Positions 35,225-43,598 of a DNA stretch of 64,000 nucleotides are shown here, in pieces. Where the stretch lies: the NCBI GenBank assembly GCA_020637595.1, contig JACKKE010000002.1, positions 186,001 through 250,000 of the forward strand, read 5' to 3'. This DNA comes from Rhodobacter sp. (GTDB taxonomy: Bacteria; Pseudomonadota; Alphaproteobacteria; Rhodobacterales; Rhodobacteraceae). The notes under the pieces were generated by a model that did no database searches, was not told where the DNA came from, and saw only the letters and a program-made list of their open reading frames with translations. How positions within the stretch are numbered: the first letter of the stretch is position 1; each line of letters opens with the position of its first letter. The position numbers were made by a program, and so were the translations under genes.

Positions 35225-35819
35225 CCCGACCCGCCGCCTGTTCCTGACCGGAGTCGCCGCCCTGATCGCGGCCCCGATGCTGCCGCGCGGCGCCGCTGCG
35301 ATGACCCAGGCCCAGGCCCGGACATTGATCGACCAGGTGATGGGCGACGTCCACGCGATCATCAATTCGGGCCAGTCGGAAGCGCAGATGATTCGGCGCT
35401 TCGAGGGGATTTTCAACGATTACGGCGATGTGCCGATCATTGCCCGCTCGGCGCTGGGACCGCCCGCGCGCAGCGCCAGTGGCGCCCAGCTGGCGGCTTT
35501 TACCGAGGCCTTCCGCGGCTATCTGGCCCGCAAATACGGCCGCCAGTTCCGCCGTTTCATCGGGGCCAGTGCCGAGGTGCTCGACGCCCATCCGCTGCGC
35601 AGTTTCTGGGAGGTCGAGACGACGATGACCCTGCGCGGCGAGGCCCCGTTCGAGGTGCTGTGGCATGTGTCCGACCAGTCGGGGCGCAACCTGTTCTTCA
35701 ACCTGATCATCGGTGGCGTGAACTTGCTGGCCGCCGAGCGGCAGGAAATCGGCAGCATGCTGGAGCGCCGGGGCGGCAATCTCGACCGGATGATCGCCGA
35801 TCTGCGCGGCGCGGGGTAA
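35202..35819 (+). CDS. mlaC: MlaC (Ttg2D) periplasmic phospholipid carrier
   Basis: A 205-residue ABC-associated phospholipid-binding protein of the Tgt2/MlaC family, which shuttles lipids between MlaA and MlaFEDB. The signal region (TRRLFLTGVAALIAAPM) has twin arginines and may be Tat-type. The family start ARTLIDQVMGDVHAIIN and the block RRFEGIFNDYGDVPIIARSAL are visible. The likely start is the TTG at 35202, inside the mlaA end; it sits 6 bases after GAGGACG. A later start would lose the signal peptide. Confidence 0.9.
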   Translation: MTLTPISDPTRRLFLTGVAALIAAPMLPRGAAAMTQAQARTLIDQVMGDVHAIINSGQSEAQMIRRFEGIFNDYGDVPIIARSALGPPARSASGAQLAAFTEAFRGYLARKYGRQFRRFIGASAEVLDAHPLRSFWEVETTMTLRGEAPFEVLWHVSDQSGRNLFFNLIIGGVNLLAAERQEIGSMLERRGGNLDRMIADLRGAG

Positions 35820-36202
35820 TGGCGATGCGCGGTCTTCTGTTCGTCTTTGGGCTGCTGGCCGCCGCGCCCGCCGTGGCGCAGGTCGAGGCGTTTCAGGGTG
35901 ACTGGGCAACGGGGAACCCCGACGCCTGCGTTCTGGGCGCGGACGGCGCCAATTTCGCACTGCGCATCGCCGGGGACACGATGTTCGGCATCGAAAGCGC
36001 CTGCCGCCTGACCAATCCGGTGGCCGTGCGCGACATGGGTGCCGTCCTGTTCGACGCCGAATGCAGCGGCGAGGGCGAGACCTGGCGCGACCGCAGGCTG
36101 CTGATGATCGACGCCGACGGGGCGCTGGTCTATGTCAGGGACGGTTTTGCACAGGTGTTGCCGCGCTGCCGGTCAATGGCGGGCGCGGCGCCGGTCAAGT
36201 AA
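35819..36202 (+). CDS. Small exported hypothetical protein
   Basis: A 127-residue protein that begins with a signal peptide (MRGLLFVFGLLAAAPAVAQ), followed by an acidic domain with Cys in DACVLG, ESACRL, DAECSG and PRCRS, suggesting one or two disulfides in the periplasm. I do not recognise its family. The start overlaps the mlaC stop by one base (TAATG), so it is coupled to mlaA-mlaC, which hints at an envelope function. A second ATG follows six bases later at 35825. Confidence 0.75.
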   Translation: MAMRGLLFVFGLLAAAPAVAQVEAFQGDWATGNPDACVLGADGANFALRIAGDTMFGIESACRLTNPVAVRDMGAVLFDAECSGEGETWRDRRLLMIDADGALVYVRDGFAQVLPRCRSMAGAAPVK

Positions 36203-36213
36203 CCCGCGCCGCC

Positions 36214-38412
36214 TCAGTTCCCGCCGAGGATCCCGTTCAGCAGATCGCGGATCGAATCCGACAAGGTGCCGCCCTCTGCCGGGGCGCCCGAGCCACGGGT
36301 TGTCGGCGGCTCCAGTGTCGGGCGCTGCGGCACGATCATCGGCAGGGGATGGTTCGGCACCCCCTCGTTGATCCGCACCATCACCTCGCGCCAGATCTCG
36401 GCCGGAAGGCCGCCGCCGGTCACCCCGGTCAGCGGGCTGTTGTCGTCGTTGCCCATCCAGACGCCGACGACGTAATCGGCGGTGAAACCGATGAACCAGG
36501 CATCGCGCGCCGAGGTGGTGGTGCCGGTCTTGCCGGCAGCTTCGCGCCCGTCCGGCAGGGCGGCACGCCGGCCGGTGCCATAGGGGGCGTCCAGCACCTG
36601 GGTCATCATCCAGATCAGCCGGTGCGCGGCGTCCTCGGCGATCACTCGTTCGCCGATCCCCGAGCCGATGCTCATCAGCGGCGCGCGGTCGCCGGCCAGG
36701 GTCAGCGAGGTAAAGCCATAGGGCTGCACCGCGCTGCCGCCGTTCAGGATCCCGGCATAGGCCGAGGTCATGTCGAGCAGCGTCGCCTCGGAGGCGCCGA
36801 GCGCCAGCGCCGGCCCCTCGGCCAGATCCGAGTGCAGGCCAAAGGCGTTCGCCGCCTGGCGCACGCGCTCGCGGCCCATCGCCTCGGAGATGCGCACGGC
36901 GGGGATGTTCTGCGACCGCGCCAGTGCCTCGGTCAGGGTCATCATCCCCAGGAAATCGTTGGTATAGTTGCGCGGCGTCCAGGGCCCCGAGCCTGGGATG
37001 TTGATCGTCAGCGGCGCGTCCTCGACCAGATCATAGGGTTCATAGCCCATGTCCATCGCCAGCGCATAGACGAAGGGCTTGAACGCCGAGCCGGTCTGGC
37101 GGACTGCCTGCGTCGCGCGGTTGAAGCCACCTGGAACATAGCGCCGCCCGCCGACCATGCCACGCACCGCGCCGTCGGCGGACATCACCAGCACGGCGGT
37201 TTCGGCCTCGGAGCCTGAGCGCACGCGCTCCTGGAACACCAGTGACACGGCGTCCTCGGCGGCTTGCTGGATATGCGGGTCCAGCGTTGTCTGGATCACC
37301 ACGTCCTCGGTCGTGTCGCGGGTCAGCCAGGCGGGGCCGGTCTGCATCACCCAGTCGGCAAAGAACCCACCGGTCGGGCTTTCGGCGGCGTCGTGCAGGG
37401 TGGCGGGGTGGGTCCGGGCGTCCTCATACTGGGCGTCGGTCAGATAGCCCTGCTCGTGCATCAGGCCCAGCACCACCGCGCCACGTTCCTGCGCGCGCGC
37501 CAGGTTACGGGTCGGGGCGTAATAGCTGGGCGCGACCAGAAGGCCGGCCAGCATGGCGGCCTCGGCCGGCGAGACCTCGGAGGCGGAATGCCCGAAATAG
37601 CGTTCGGCGGCGGCTTCGAACCCGCGCGACCCGGCGCCCAGAAAGGCCCGGTTGATATAGATCGTCAGGATCTCGTCCTTGGTGAACCGCAGTTCCAGCG
37701 CAAAGGCATAGGGCAGTTCCTGGATCTTGCGCCAGAGCGTGCCTTCGCGGCAGTCGGCCTCGTAATCGGCTTCGCTGTCCCAGGTGTCGGGGTCGAATTC
37801 GCGCCCCAGGCACAGCAGTTTCGCCACCTGTTGCGTGATCGTCGACCCGCCCGCGCCGCTGAACGGGCCGCGCCCGGCGGCCAGGTTGCCGCGGATCGCG
37901 CCGGCGATCCCGCGCGGGCTGACGCCCATGTGCCAGTAAAACCGCCGGTCCTCGGTAGCGACGATCGCATGGCGCAGAAACGGCGAGACCTGATCCGCGG
38001 TGGTGAAGCCGCCAAAGGATTCGCCGCGCCAGGCAAAGACCTCGCCGTCGGCATCGAGCATCGTCACCGAGCCGCGCGCGCGCCCGTCCAGCAGGTCGGT
38101 CACGTCCTGGGGCAGGATGGTGTAGAAATAGAACGTGGCGGCCGCCATCACCAAGGTGACGACTGCTGTCACCCGCCAGAACACGCCCCAGACGATGCGC
38201 CAGATCCAGCGCAGCAATCCGCCAATGGCCCGGGTCACGAAATTCCCCTTGCGCTGTGGGCTGCGTTGCCTTTGCGGAGGGCGCCGCCCACCCGATCCGC
38301 CACCACCCGATCCGCCACCATTCGCACCGCCACCCGAAGGCGCGCGCCCACGCGACTGCGCAGGGCGCCGATCCGCCACGAGAGGCGGTCGCCGATTGCC
38401 GTTGGATGCCAT
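36214..38412 (-). CDS. Class A penicillin-binding protein (PBP1A family)
   Basis: A 732-residue bifunctional peptidoglycan synthase. After a Gly/Arg/Pro-rich cytoplasmic N-terminus (about residues 1-60, with GGGANGGGSGGGGSGG) comes one membrane helix, then the glycosyltransferase domain (AIVATEDRRFYWHMGVSPRG, GGSTITQQVAKLLCLGRE, IQELPYAFALELRFTKDEIL) and the transpeptidase domain with SAFK (active-site Ser), SQN and KTGTT motifs. It polymerises and cross-links glycan strands at the inner membrane. The start at 38412 is the first ATG before the basic N-terminal region; the upstream open frame is in the glnK promoter region. Divergent from glnK. Confidence 0.93.
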   Translation of the reverse strand: MASNGNRRPPLVADRRPAQSRGRAPSGGGANGGGSGGGGSGGRRPPQRQRSPQRKGNFVTRAIGGLLRWIWRIVWGVFWRVTAVVTLVMAAATFYFYTILPQDVTDLLDGRARGSVTMLDADGEVFAWRGESFGGFTTADQVSPFLRHAIVATEDRRFYWHMGVSPRGIAGAIRGNLAAGRGPFSGAGGSTITQQVAKLLCLGREFDPDTWDSEADYEADCREGTLWRKIQELPYAFALELRFTKDEILTIYINRAFLGAGSRGFEAAAERYFGHSASEVSPAEAAMLAGLLVAPSYYAPTRNLARAQERGAVVLGLMHEQGYLTDAQYEDARTHPATLHDAAESPTGGFFADWVMQTGPAWLTRDTTEDVVIQTTLDPHIQQAAEDAVSLVFQERVRSGSEAETAVLVMSADGAVRGMVGGRRYVPGGFNRATQAVRQTGSAFKPFVYALAMDMGYEPYDLVEDAPLTINIPGSGPWTPRNYTNDFLGMMTLTEALARSQNIPAVRISEAMGRERVRQAANAFGLHSDLAEGPALALGASEATLLDMTSAYAGILNGGSAVQPYGFTSLTLAGDRAPLMSIGSGIGERVIAEDAAHRLIWMMTQVLDAPYGTGRRAALPDGREAAGKTGTTTSARDAWFIGFTADYVVGVWMGNDDNSPLTGVTGGGLPAEIWREVMVRINEGVPNHPLPMIVPQRPTLEPPTTRGSGAPAEGGTLSDSIRDLLNGILGGN

Positions 38413-38532
38413 GCCCGAACTCGCCCGATACCCGTTTTCTTCTGTCTTGTCCGAACAGCATACAAAGCAACCGCTGCTTTGTGGAGAGTCCCCGCCAACA
38501 CGATTCGGCTTCGTGATCTGATTAATTTGTGA

Positions 38533-38552
38533 GCACCACTGTGCATTTGTGC
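38533..38552 (+). promoter_or_regulatory. Clustered GCAC/GTGC half-sites upstream of glnK (weak NtrC-site candidate)
   Basis: The stretch GCACCACTGTGCATTTGTGC contains one GCAC and two GTGC half-sites of the kind bound by NtrC, 139 to 158 bases before the glnK start and in an AT-richer stretch. The spacings (4 and 12 bases) differ from the usual 7, and no sigma-54 promoter with correct spacing is seen. The remainder of 38413-38690 holds the divergent promoters of the PBP1A gene and glnK. Confidence 0.2.
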
Positions 38553-38690
38553 AAAAAATAAGCAGCAATCCCGGATTCACCCCCCTCGGTGGTGCTGCCT
38601 TTCGTTGCTCTTTGCCCGCCGCACACGCGCTATGAGGCCAGGACGCGCCCACCACCCGGGCGGCCCTGGAACCGCAAGAAGGGGGCACAC

Positions 38691-39029
38691 GTGAAATACA
38701 TCATCGCAGCAATCAAGCCGTTCAAGCTGGAGGAGGTGCGCGAGGCGCTCACCGCCATCGGCGTGCGCGGCCTGATGGTGACCGAGATCAAAGGCTTCGG
38801 CGCTCAGTCCGGCCACACCGAAATTTATCGCGGCGCCGAGTATGCCGTGAACTTTGTTCCAAAGCTGAAACTGGAAATCGCGGTGCCGGATTCGATGGCT
38901 GACCAGGTCGTCGAGACCCTCGCTGCCTCGGCCCGGACCGGCAAGATCGGCGACGGCAAGATTTTCGTACTCGACCTCGAACAGGCCTCGCGCGTGCGCA
39001 CGGGCGAAACCGGCGACGACGCACTCTGA
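38691..39029 (+). CDS. glnK: Nitrogen regulatory protein P-II (GlnK)
   Basis: A 112-residue PII protein. The opening MKYIIAAIKPFKLEEVREAL, the T loop KGFGAQSGHTEIYRGAEY with the modifiable Tyr in GHTEIYRG, and the C-terminal block TGKIGDGKIFV are all conserved. It binds ATP/ADP and 2-oxoglutarate and, when unmodified, plugs AmtB. The start is GTG at 38691, which follows a purine-rich stretch. amtB follows 28 bases later, the standard glnK-amtB pair, so the GlnK label is favoured over GlnB. Confidence 0.93.
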   Translation: MKYIIAAIKPFKLEEVREALTAIGVRGLMVTEIKGFGAQSGHTEIYRGAEYAVNFVPKLKLEIAVPDSMADQVVETLAASARTGKIGDGKIFVLDLEQASRVRTGETGDDAL

Positions 39030-39057
39030 GCGGCACGCAAGAAAGGGACACACAGAA

Positions 39058-40383
39058 ATGCAACTGAAGAAACTCCTTCCGCTCAGCGCCGCAGCCACGC
39101 TGCTGCCGCTCGCGGCCTTCGCGCAGGAAGCCGCGGAAGAGGTCGTCGAGATCATGGACAAGGGCGACGTCGCCTGGATGATGACCGCGACGGTGCTCGT
39201 CCTCTTCATGATCATCCCGGGTCTGGCCCTGTTCTACGGTGGTCTGGTCCGCACCAAGAACATGCTCAGCGTGCTGATGCAGTGCACCACCATCGGCGCG
39301 ATGGTGATGGTGATCTGGGTCGTCTGGGGCTATTCCTTTGCCTTTGGCGGCGGCACTTCGCCGTTCTGGGGCGGTCTGGGCAAGCTGTTCCTGGGCGGCG
39401 TCACGGCGGATTCGATGGCTGCGACCTTCACGGACGGCGTGGTGATCCCGGAATTCGTGTTCATCGCCTTCCAGATGACCTTTGCCGCCATCACCCCGGC
39501 GCTGATCGTCGGCGCCTTTGCCGAACGGGTCAAGTTCGGCTCGATGCTGCTGTTCATGGCGCTGTGGGTCACCTTCGTCTATTTCCCGATCGCGCACATG
39601 GTGTGGGACGGCTCGGGCCTGATCTTTAACTGGGGCGCCATCGACTTTGCCGGCGGCACCGTGGTTCACATCAACGCCGGTATCGCGGCCCTGGTCGGTG
39701 CGATCGTCATCGGCCCGCGCATCGGCTACAAGAAAGAGAACATGGCCCCGCACTCGATGACCCTGACGCTGGTCGGTGCGGCGATCCTGTGGGTGGGTTG
39801 GTTCGGCTTCAACGCCGGTTCGAACCTCGAAGCCAACGGCGGTGCTGGCCTGGCGATGATCAATACCTTCGTTGCGACGGCGGGTGCGATCCTGGCCTGG
39901 AACATCATCGAAAAGATCACCCGCAAGCATTCGTCGATGCTGGGTGCGGCCTCGGGCATGATTGCCGGTCTGGTGGCGATCACCCCGGCCTGTGGCACGG
40001 TTGGCCCGGTGGGCGCGATCATCCTCGGCGCTGTTGCCTCGGCGGTCTGCTACTTCTTCGTGGCGGTGATCAAGAACAAGGCTGGCTATGATGACAGCCT
40101 CGACGTGTTCGGCGTCCACGGCATCGGCGGGATCGTCGGCGCGATCGGCACCGGCCTGCTGTCGGGCCCGGCGATGGGCGGCGTGATGGGTGATGACTAT
40201 GTCACGATGGCGCAGACCTGGATCCAGATCAAAGCGGTCCTGCTGACCATCGTCTGGAGCGGCGTTGCCTCGTTCATCCTCTACAAGCTGGTCGACATGA
40301 CGATGGGTCTGCGCGTCGCCGCCGACTCCGAGCGCCAGGGTCTGGACCAGACGAGCCACGGCGAATCGGCCTACAACTACTGA
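39058..40383 (+). CDS. amtB: Ammonium transporter AmtB
   Basis: A 441-residue Amt/Rh channel with a cleavable N-terminal signal peptide (LSAAATLLPLAAFA) and eleven membrane segments. Landmarks are GLALFYGGLVRTKNMLSVLM, the pore His region FPIAHMVW and the second pore His in DVFGVHGIGGIVGAI, plus FNAGSN. It conducts NH4+/NH3 under nitrogen limitation and is inhibited by GlnK, encoded just upstream. Length and residues are normal. A strong terminator follows. Confidence 0.95.
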   Translation: MQLKKLLPLSAAATLLPLAAFAQEAAEEVVEIMDKGDVAWMMTATVLVLFMIIPGLALFYGGLVRTKNMLSVLMQCTTIGAMVMVIWVVWGYSFAFGGGTSPFWGGLGKLFLGGVTADSMAATFTDGVVIPEFVFIAFQMTFAAITPALIVGAFAERVKFGSMLLFMALWVTFVYFPIAHMVWDGSGLIFNWGAIDFAGGTVVHINAGIAALVGAIVIGPRIGYKKENMAPHSMTLTLVGAAILWVGWFGFNAGSNLEANGGAGLAMINTFVATAGAILAWNIIEKITRKHSSMLGAASGMIAGLVAITPACGTVGPVGAIILGAVASAVCYFFVAVIKNKAGYDDSLDVFGVHGIGGIVGAIGTGLLSGPAMGGVMGDDYVTMAQTWIQIKAVLLTIVWSGVASFILYKLVDMTMGLRVAADSERQGLDQTSHGESAYNY

Positions 40384-40410
40384 TCCCGCTTCTCCCTCAG
40401 GGATCCCTCG

Positions 40411-40444
40411 GCCCGGGCGTTCGCGCCCGGGCTTTTCCGTTTTG
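40411..40444 (+). terminator. Rho-independent terminator of amtB
   Basis: A 9-bp perfect stem (40411-40419 with 40424-40432) with loop TTCG and a TTTTCCGTTTT tail follows the amtB stop. Confidence 0.9.
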
Positions 40445-40453
40445 AGCGGACAG

Positions 40454-40482
40454 AAAAACCCCCGAAGCGGCGGCTTCGGGGG
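40454..40482 (-). terminator. Rho-independent terminator of the LacI gene
   Basis: Read leftward, a 10-bp perfect stem (40473-40482 with 40459-40468) with a 4-base loop is followed by five T residues. It serves the LacI-family gene ending at 40503. Confidence 0.88.
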
Positions 40483-40502
40483 CGGGGTCGTTTCCGGGCG
40501 TG

Positions 40503-41537
40503 TCAGGCCTTGCGGATCGTATCGCCGGTTTCCAGCCGCGGCGTCAGCTCGACCCGGTGACCGCCGATGACGCCGCTGGTGTCCTTGCCGGCGATGATGT
40601 TCGCGGCCATTTCACCGATCTCGCGGCGGCAGGCGTCGATGGTCGCCAGCCGCATCGGCAGCCCGTCGAGGAACTCGACGCCGTTGAACCCGGCCATGCC
40701 CAGCTTGCCGGGGATGTCATAGCCTTTCTCCAGGCAATACAGCAGCCCGCCCGCGCCGATCATGTCGTTCGAGTAATAGAGGAAGTCGATGTTCGGGCTG
40801 CGCGCCAGCATTGCCTCGGTCATCTCGCGGCCCTTCTTCAGCGCCGACCCGCCCGAGTAAAGTTCGGTGTCGACCACTTCCAGACCGTGTTCGGCCAGCC
40901 CTTCGGTCAGGCCCTGCAGGCGTTTCTTGGCGCGGTGGTCGTCGGCCATCTTGGTGCCCAGAAAGCCGATCCGCTTGTAACCCGCGGCGGCGATGGCCTC
41001 GGCCATCTGCCGGCCTGCGGCCCGGTGCGAGATGCCGACCACGGAATCGATCGGCTCGCCGTCGGAATCCATGATCTCGACGATCGGAATGCCGGCGTTT
41101 TCCAGCATGGCGCGCGCCGCGTCGGTGTGTTCGAGCCCGGCAATGATCGCCCCGGAGGGCCGCCACGACAGCATTTCGTAGAGGACGTTTTCCTCTTTCT
41201 CGGCGGAATAGTTGGTGACACCGAACACCGGCTGCAGCCCGGTGTCCTCAAGCGCCGCGGAAATCCCGGCGAGAACCTCGGGGAAGACCATGTTCGACAG
41301 CGACGGCACGATCACGGCGACCAGGTTGACCCGCTGCGAGGCCAACCCGCCGGCGATCTTGTTGGGCACATAGCCAAGCGTGCGGGCGGCGGCGAGAACC
41401 TTTTCGCGGGTCGCCGGCGAGACGTCCTCGCGGTTGCGCAGCACCCGGCTGACCGTCATCTCGCTGACGCCGCAGGCTTCGGACACGTCCCGCAGGGTCA
41501 GCGGTCGGCGGGGTTCGGGCTGGCGCGGCTGCGTCAT
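40503..41537 (-). CDS. LacI-family transcriptional regulator (GntR-like)
   Basis: A 344-residue LacI-type regulator. The helix-turn-helix TLRDVSEACGVSEMTVSRVL and hinge LGYVPNKIAGGLAS start the protein; the sugar-binding domain follows (NLVAVIVPSLSNMVFPEV, FLYYSNDMIGAGGLLYCL, KLGMAGFNGVEF). The pattern resembles regulators of gluconate/sugar acid utilisation, but no target gene is adjacent: its neighbours are amtB and the tRNA gene. It is monocistronic with its own terminator. The effector is unknown. Confidence 0.9.
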   Translation of the reverse strand: MTQPRQPEPRRPLTLRDVSEACGVSEMTVSRVLRNREDVSPATREKVLAAARTLGYVPNKIAGGLASQRVNLVAVIVPSLSNMVFPEVLAGISAALEDTGLQPVFGVTNYSAEKEENVLYEMLSWRPSGAIIAGLEHTDAARAMLENAGIPIVEIMDSDGEPIDSVVGISHRAAGRQMAEAIAAAGYKRIGFLGTKMADDHRAKKRLQGLTEGLAEHGLEVVDTELYSGGSALKKGREMTEAMLARSPNIDFLYYSNDMIGAGGLLYCLEKGYDIPGKLGMAGFNGVEFLDGLPMRLATIDACRREIGEMAANIIAGKDTSGVIGGHRVELTPRLETGDTIRKA

Positions 41538-41663
41538 GGGGTGGGGCTCCGGTCAGGGGGGCGCGCCGCAACCGGCGCCGCGCCGGTGTCGGCGGTCTGC
41601 ATTCCCTTTATCTAAAACGCCCGGTTGTGCGGTGTCAAAGCTTCCGGCGTGCGATGCCGGGGG

Positions 41664-41692
41664 TTGCCATGTCATGCGGTTGCGGCCAATAC
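41664..41692 (+). promoter_or_regulatory. Possible promoter of the tRNA-Arg gene
   Basis: TTGCCA (41664-41669) and CAATAC (41687-41692) are 17 bases apart and end 12 bases before the tRNA, followed by a GC-rich stretch as in stable-RNA promoters. Weak consensus match. Confidence 0.3.
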
Positions 41693-41704
41693 AGGGGGCG
41701 CGGC

Positions 41705-41781
41705 GGCCCCGTGGCTCAACTGGATAGAGCAGCCCCCTCCTAAGGGGCAGGTTACAGGTTCGAATCCTGTCGGGGTCACCA
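41705..41781 (+). tRNA. tRNA-Arg (anticodon CCT)
   Basis: The cloverleaf closes fully: 7-bp acceptor (GGCCCCG with CGGGGTC), D arm GCTC/GAGC, anticodon stem GCCCC/GGGGC around the loop CTCCTAA giving anticodon CCT, T arm ACAGG-TTCGAAT-CCTGT, and an encoded CCA end. It reads the AGG codon. No integrase lies beside it and no downstream copy of its 3' end is seen in the window. Confidence 0.96.
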
Positions 41782-41830
41782 TATTTTCAAACACTTGCGC
41801 CAGGTCTTGCAGGGCGCCCGCTGAGGTGCC

Positions 41831-41919
41831 GGGCCGGCGACCGACCGCGGTGGGCGGCGTGGTCGAGGCGTAGGGTGGGCGGCGCCGCGGGAACCGCGCG
41901 GGGTTCGGGCCGGCGACCG
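41831..41919 (+). repeat. 13-base direct repeat and partial inverted-repeat relic after the tRNA gene
   Basis: GGGCCGGCGACCG occurs at 41831-41843 and 41907-41919. Between them, at 41870-41881, is GTAGGGTGGGCG, the start of the right arm of the 27886-27941 inverted repeat. The spacer between tRNA-Arg and the calcium-binding protein gene otherwise shows no gene. Confidence 0.5.
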
Positions 41920-41932
41920 GCGGTGGCAGAGG

Positions 41933-42958
41933 TTACTGGTCGAGGGTGTCGTGGAAATGCGGCTGCAGGGAAACGCTGTCCGGATCGACCTCGGTCACAC
42001 CGGGCAGGAAGGCGACCGGGGCGCCGTCGATCTGCACCACCACTCCGCCGAGATTGACGTCATAACCAGTGGTGACAACGGGTTCGGGGCCCGCCCCGTC
42101 ATAGGAGATCGTCAGGCTGTCACCCTCGCCGAAATCGGTAATCGTGGCCGTGTCGTCGCCGGCGATCCAGGTGCCGAGGACAAAGACATCGCCCCCCTCT
42201 CCGCCGGTGGCGATATCGCCCGAGCCGAGGATGAACGTATCGTCGCCGCGGCCACCGTTGAGGAAATCGCCCCCATCCTGCTCCATCCCCTCGGCGCGCG
42301 GCACATAGCCGACCAGTGTGTCGTTGCCGTCGCCGCCGTTCAACAGGTCATGCCCCTCGCCGCCGACCAGCACATCGTCGCCGTATCCGCCGACCAGCGT
42401 GTCATCGCCGCTGCCGCCGGACAGGGTGTCGTCATCCTCGCCGCCGATCAGGGTGTCATTGCCGTCGCCGCCGAACAGCAGCCCCCGGCCACTGCCCGAA
42501 ACCAGGGAATCGTCGCCGTCGCCGCCGAACAGCGTGTCATCGCCGGTGCCGCCGATCAGCGTGTCGTTGCCGATCCCGCCTTCGAGCCGGTCATCGTCGC
42601 CCTCACCATCCAGCCAGTCGTCGCCTGTGCCACCGATCAGCGTGTCGTCGCCATCGCCGCTGACGATGGGCGTTCCGGCGTCGTCCGCGATGATGTAGTC
42701 ATCGGTGGGGGGCGGCGGCGGGGTGTCGGTGCTGATGAATTCTTCGGGCCAGCCGGGCATCGAATCGAGGCCGGTCCCGGCATCGTCCACCAACCCGGTG
42801 TGGTCGAACCCGCCCGGTTCGGTCAGCAGGTCCGCCTGCGATTCGTCCTCCGAAGGGTCCGGTTCTTCCCCCGGATCCTCAAGATCGCTGGACGTCGCGG
42901 TCAGATCGACCATGCTCGACGCCACGACGATGCCGAGCAGTCCCAGCAGCATCCACAT
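41933..42958 (-). CDS. Short RTX-type calcium-binding repeat protein with N-terminal membrane segment
   Basis: A 341-residue acidic protein. The N-terminus is hydrophobic (MLLGLLGIVVASSMV), followed by an Asp/Glu/Pro-rich region (about residues 20-90) and about ten hemolysin-type nonapeptide repeats of the GGxGxDxLx kind (for example GGTGDDTLFGGDGDDSLVSG), with a trailing domain holding GGDVFVLGTW and ITDFGEGDSLTISYDG. Each repeat turn binds Ca2+ in a beta roll. Most RTX proteins leave by type I secretion with an uncleaved C-terminal signal; here the N-terminal segment suggests membrane anchoring or Sec export instead. Function unknown. Confidence 0.85.
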   Translation of the reverse strand: MWMLLGLLGIVVASSMVDLTATSSDLEDPGEEPDPSEDESQADLLTEPGGFDHTGLVDDAGTGLDSMPGWPEEFISTDTPPPPPTDDYIIADDAGTPIVSGDGDDTLIGGTGDDWLDGEGDDDRLEGGIGNDTLIGGTGDDTLFGGDGDDSLVSGSGRGLLFGGDGNDTLIGGEDDDTLSGGSGDDTLVGGYGDDVLVGGEGHDLLNGGDGNDTLVGYVPRAEGMEQDGGDFLNGGRGDDTFILGSGDIATGGEGGDVFVLGTWIAGDDTATITDFGEGDSLTISYDGAGPEPVVTTGYDVNLGGVVVQIDGAPVAFLPGVTEVDPDSVSLQPHFHDTLDQ

Positions 42959-43220
42959 TGCATACCCCCTGCCGCAGCGCGCGGCACACCAAGTTCACCG
43001 TGTGTTCCAGTGAACCCCCGATCCATGAACAAACCGCTGTCATCGGCCGGGGAAAAGGGGGTTTCTGTAAAGGTGGTTAACGCGCGCCCCTGTTGCCAAA
43101 TCCGCGGATTTCGCCTAAAGCCGCGCATCCCCGTCCGCAATGGCGGGGCGAATCCTCCACGGGCCTTTTCTGGACGACATCCCGGACTGCGCCTTGACCC
43201 TTTTGACACAGGAGACCCCG

Positions 43221-43490
43221 ATGTCGATCACCGTCGAAGAAAAGCAGCGCCTGATCAAGGAATTCGCGACCAAGGAAGGCGACACCGGTTCGCCCGAAGT
43301 CCAGGTTGCGATCCTGACTTCGCGCATCAACACCCTGACCGAGCACTTCAAGACCCACAAGAAGGACAACCACAGCCGTCGTGGCCTTCTGATGCTGGTC
43401 GCCCAGCGCCGCAAGCTGCTGGACTACCTGAAGGGCAAGGAAGAGGCCCGCTATACCGCGCTCATCGGCCGTCTCGGCATCCGCCGCTGA
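43221..43490 (+). CDS. rpsO: 30S ribosomal protein S15
   Basis: An 89-residue S15 protein with the family blocks EFATKEGDTGSPEVQVAILT, INTLTEHFKTHKKDNHSRRG and LLMLVAQRRKLLDYLK, ending LIGRLGIRR. It binds 16S rRNA early in small-subunit assembly. The usual rpsO-pnp adjacency is interrupted here: pnp begins 4.8 kb downstream, with six genes between. A strong terminator follows the stop. Confidence 0.97.
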   Translation: MSITVEEKQRLIKEFATKEGDTGSPEVQVAILTSRINTLTEHFKTHKKDNHSRRGLLMLVAQRRKLLDYLKGKEEARYTALIGRLGIRR

Positions 43491-43512
43491 TCGGTCCGGT
43501 TTCCGGAACACG

Positions 43513-43542
43513 AAACGCCCGCCCGAAACGGCGGGCGTTTTG
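43513..43542 (+). terminator. Rho-independent terminator of rpsO
   Basis: An 11-bp perfect stem (43513-43523 with 43530-43540), loop CGAAAC, ends in TTTT. Confidence 0.92.
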
Positions 43543-43598
43543 CGTTTCGGAATAACCGGATTAGACTGCTTGTCCTTTCGCAGTGCAGGAGTGCCCCG

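Noticed and set aside
38413..38690. Sigma-54 promoter for glnK
   Set aside because: No GG-N10-GC with TGGCAC/TTGC context is found; nearby TTGC copies have the wrong spacing.
41705..41781. tRNA-Arg as integration site of a mobile element
   Set aside because: No integrase, no direct repeat of the tRNA 3' end and no compositional change downstream within the window.
41933..42958. Short regular repeats that might suggest a CRISPR array
   Set aside because: They encode Ca2+-binding nonapeptides in frame; there are no constant repeats with unique spacers and no cas genes in the window.
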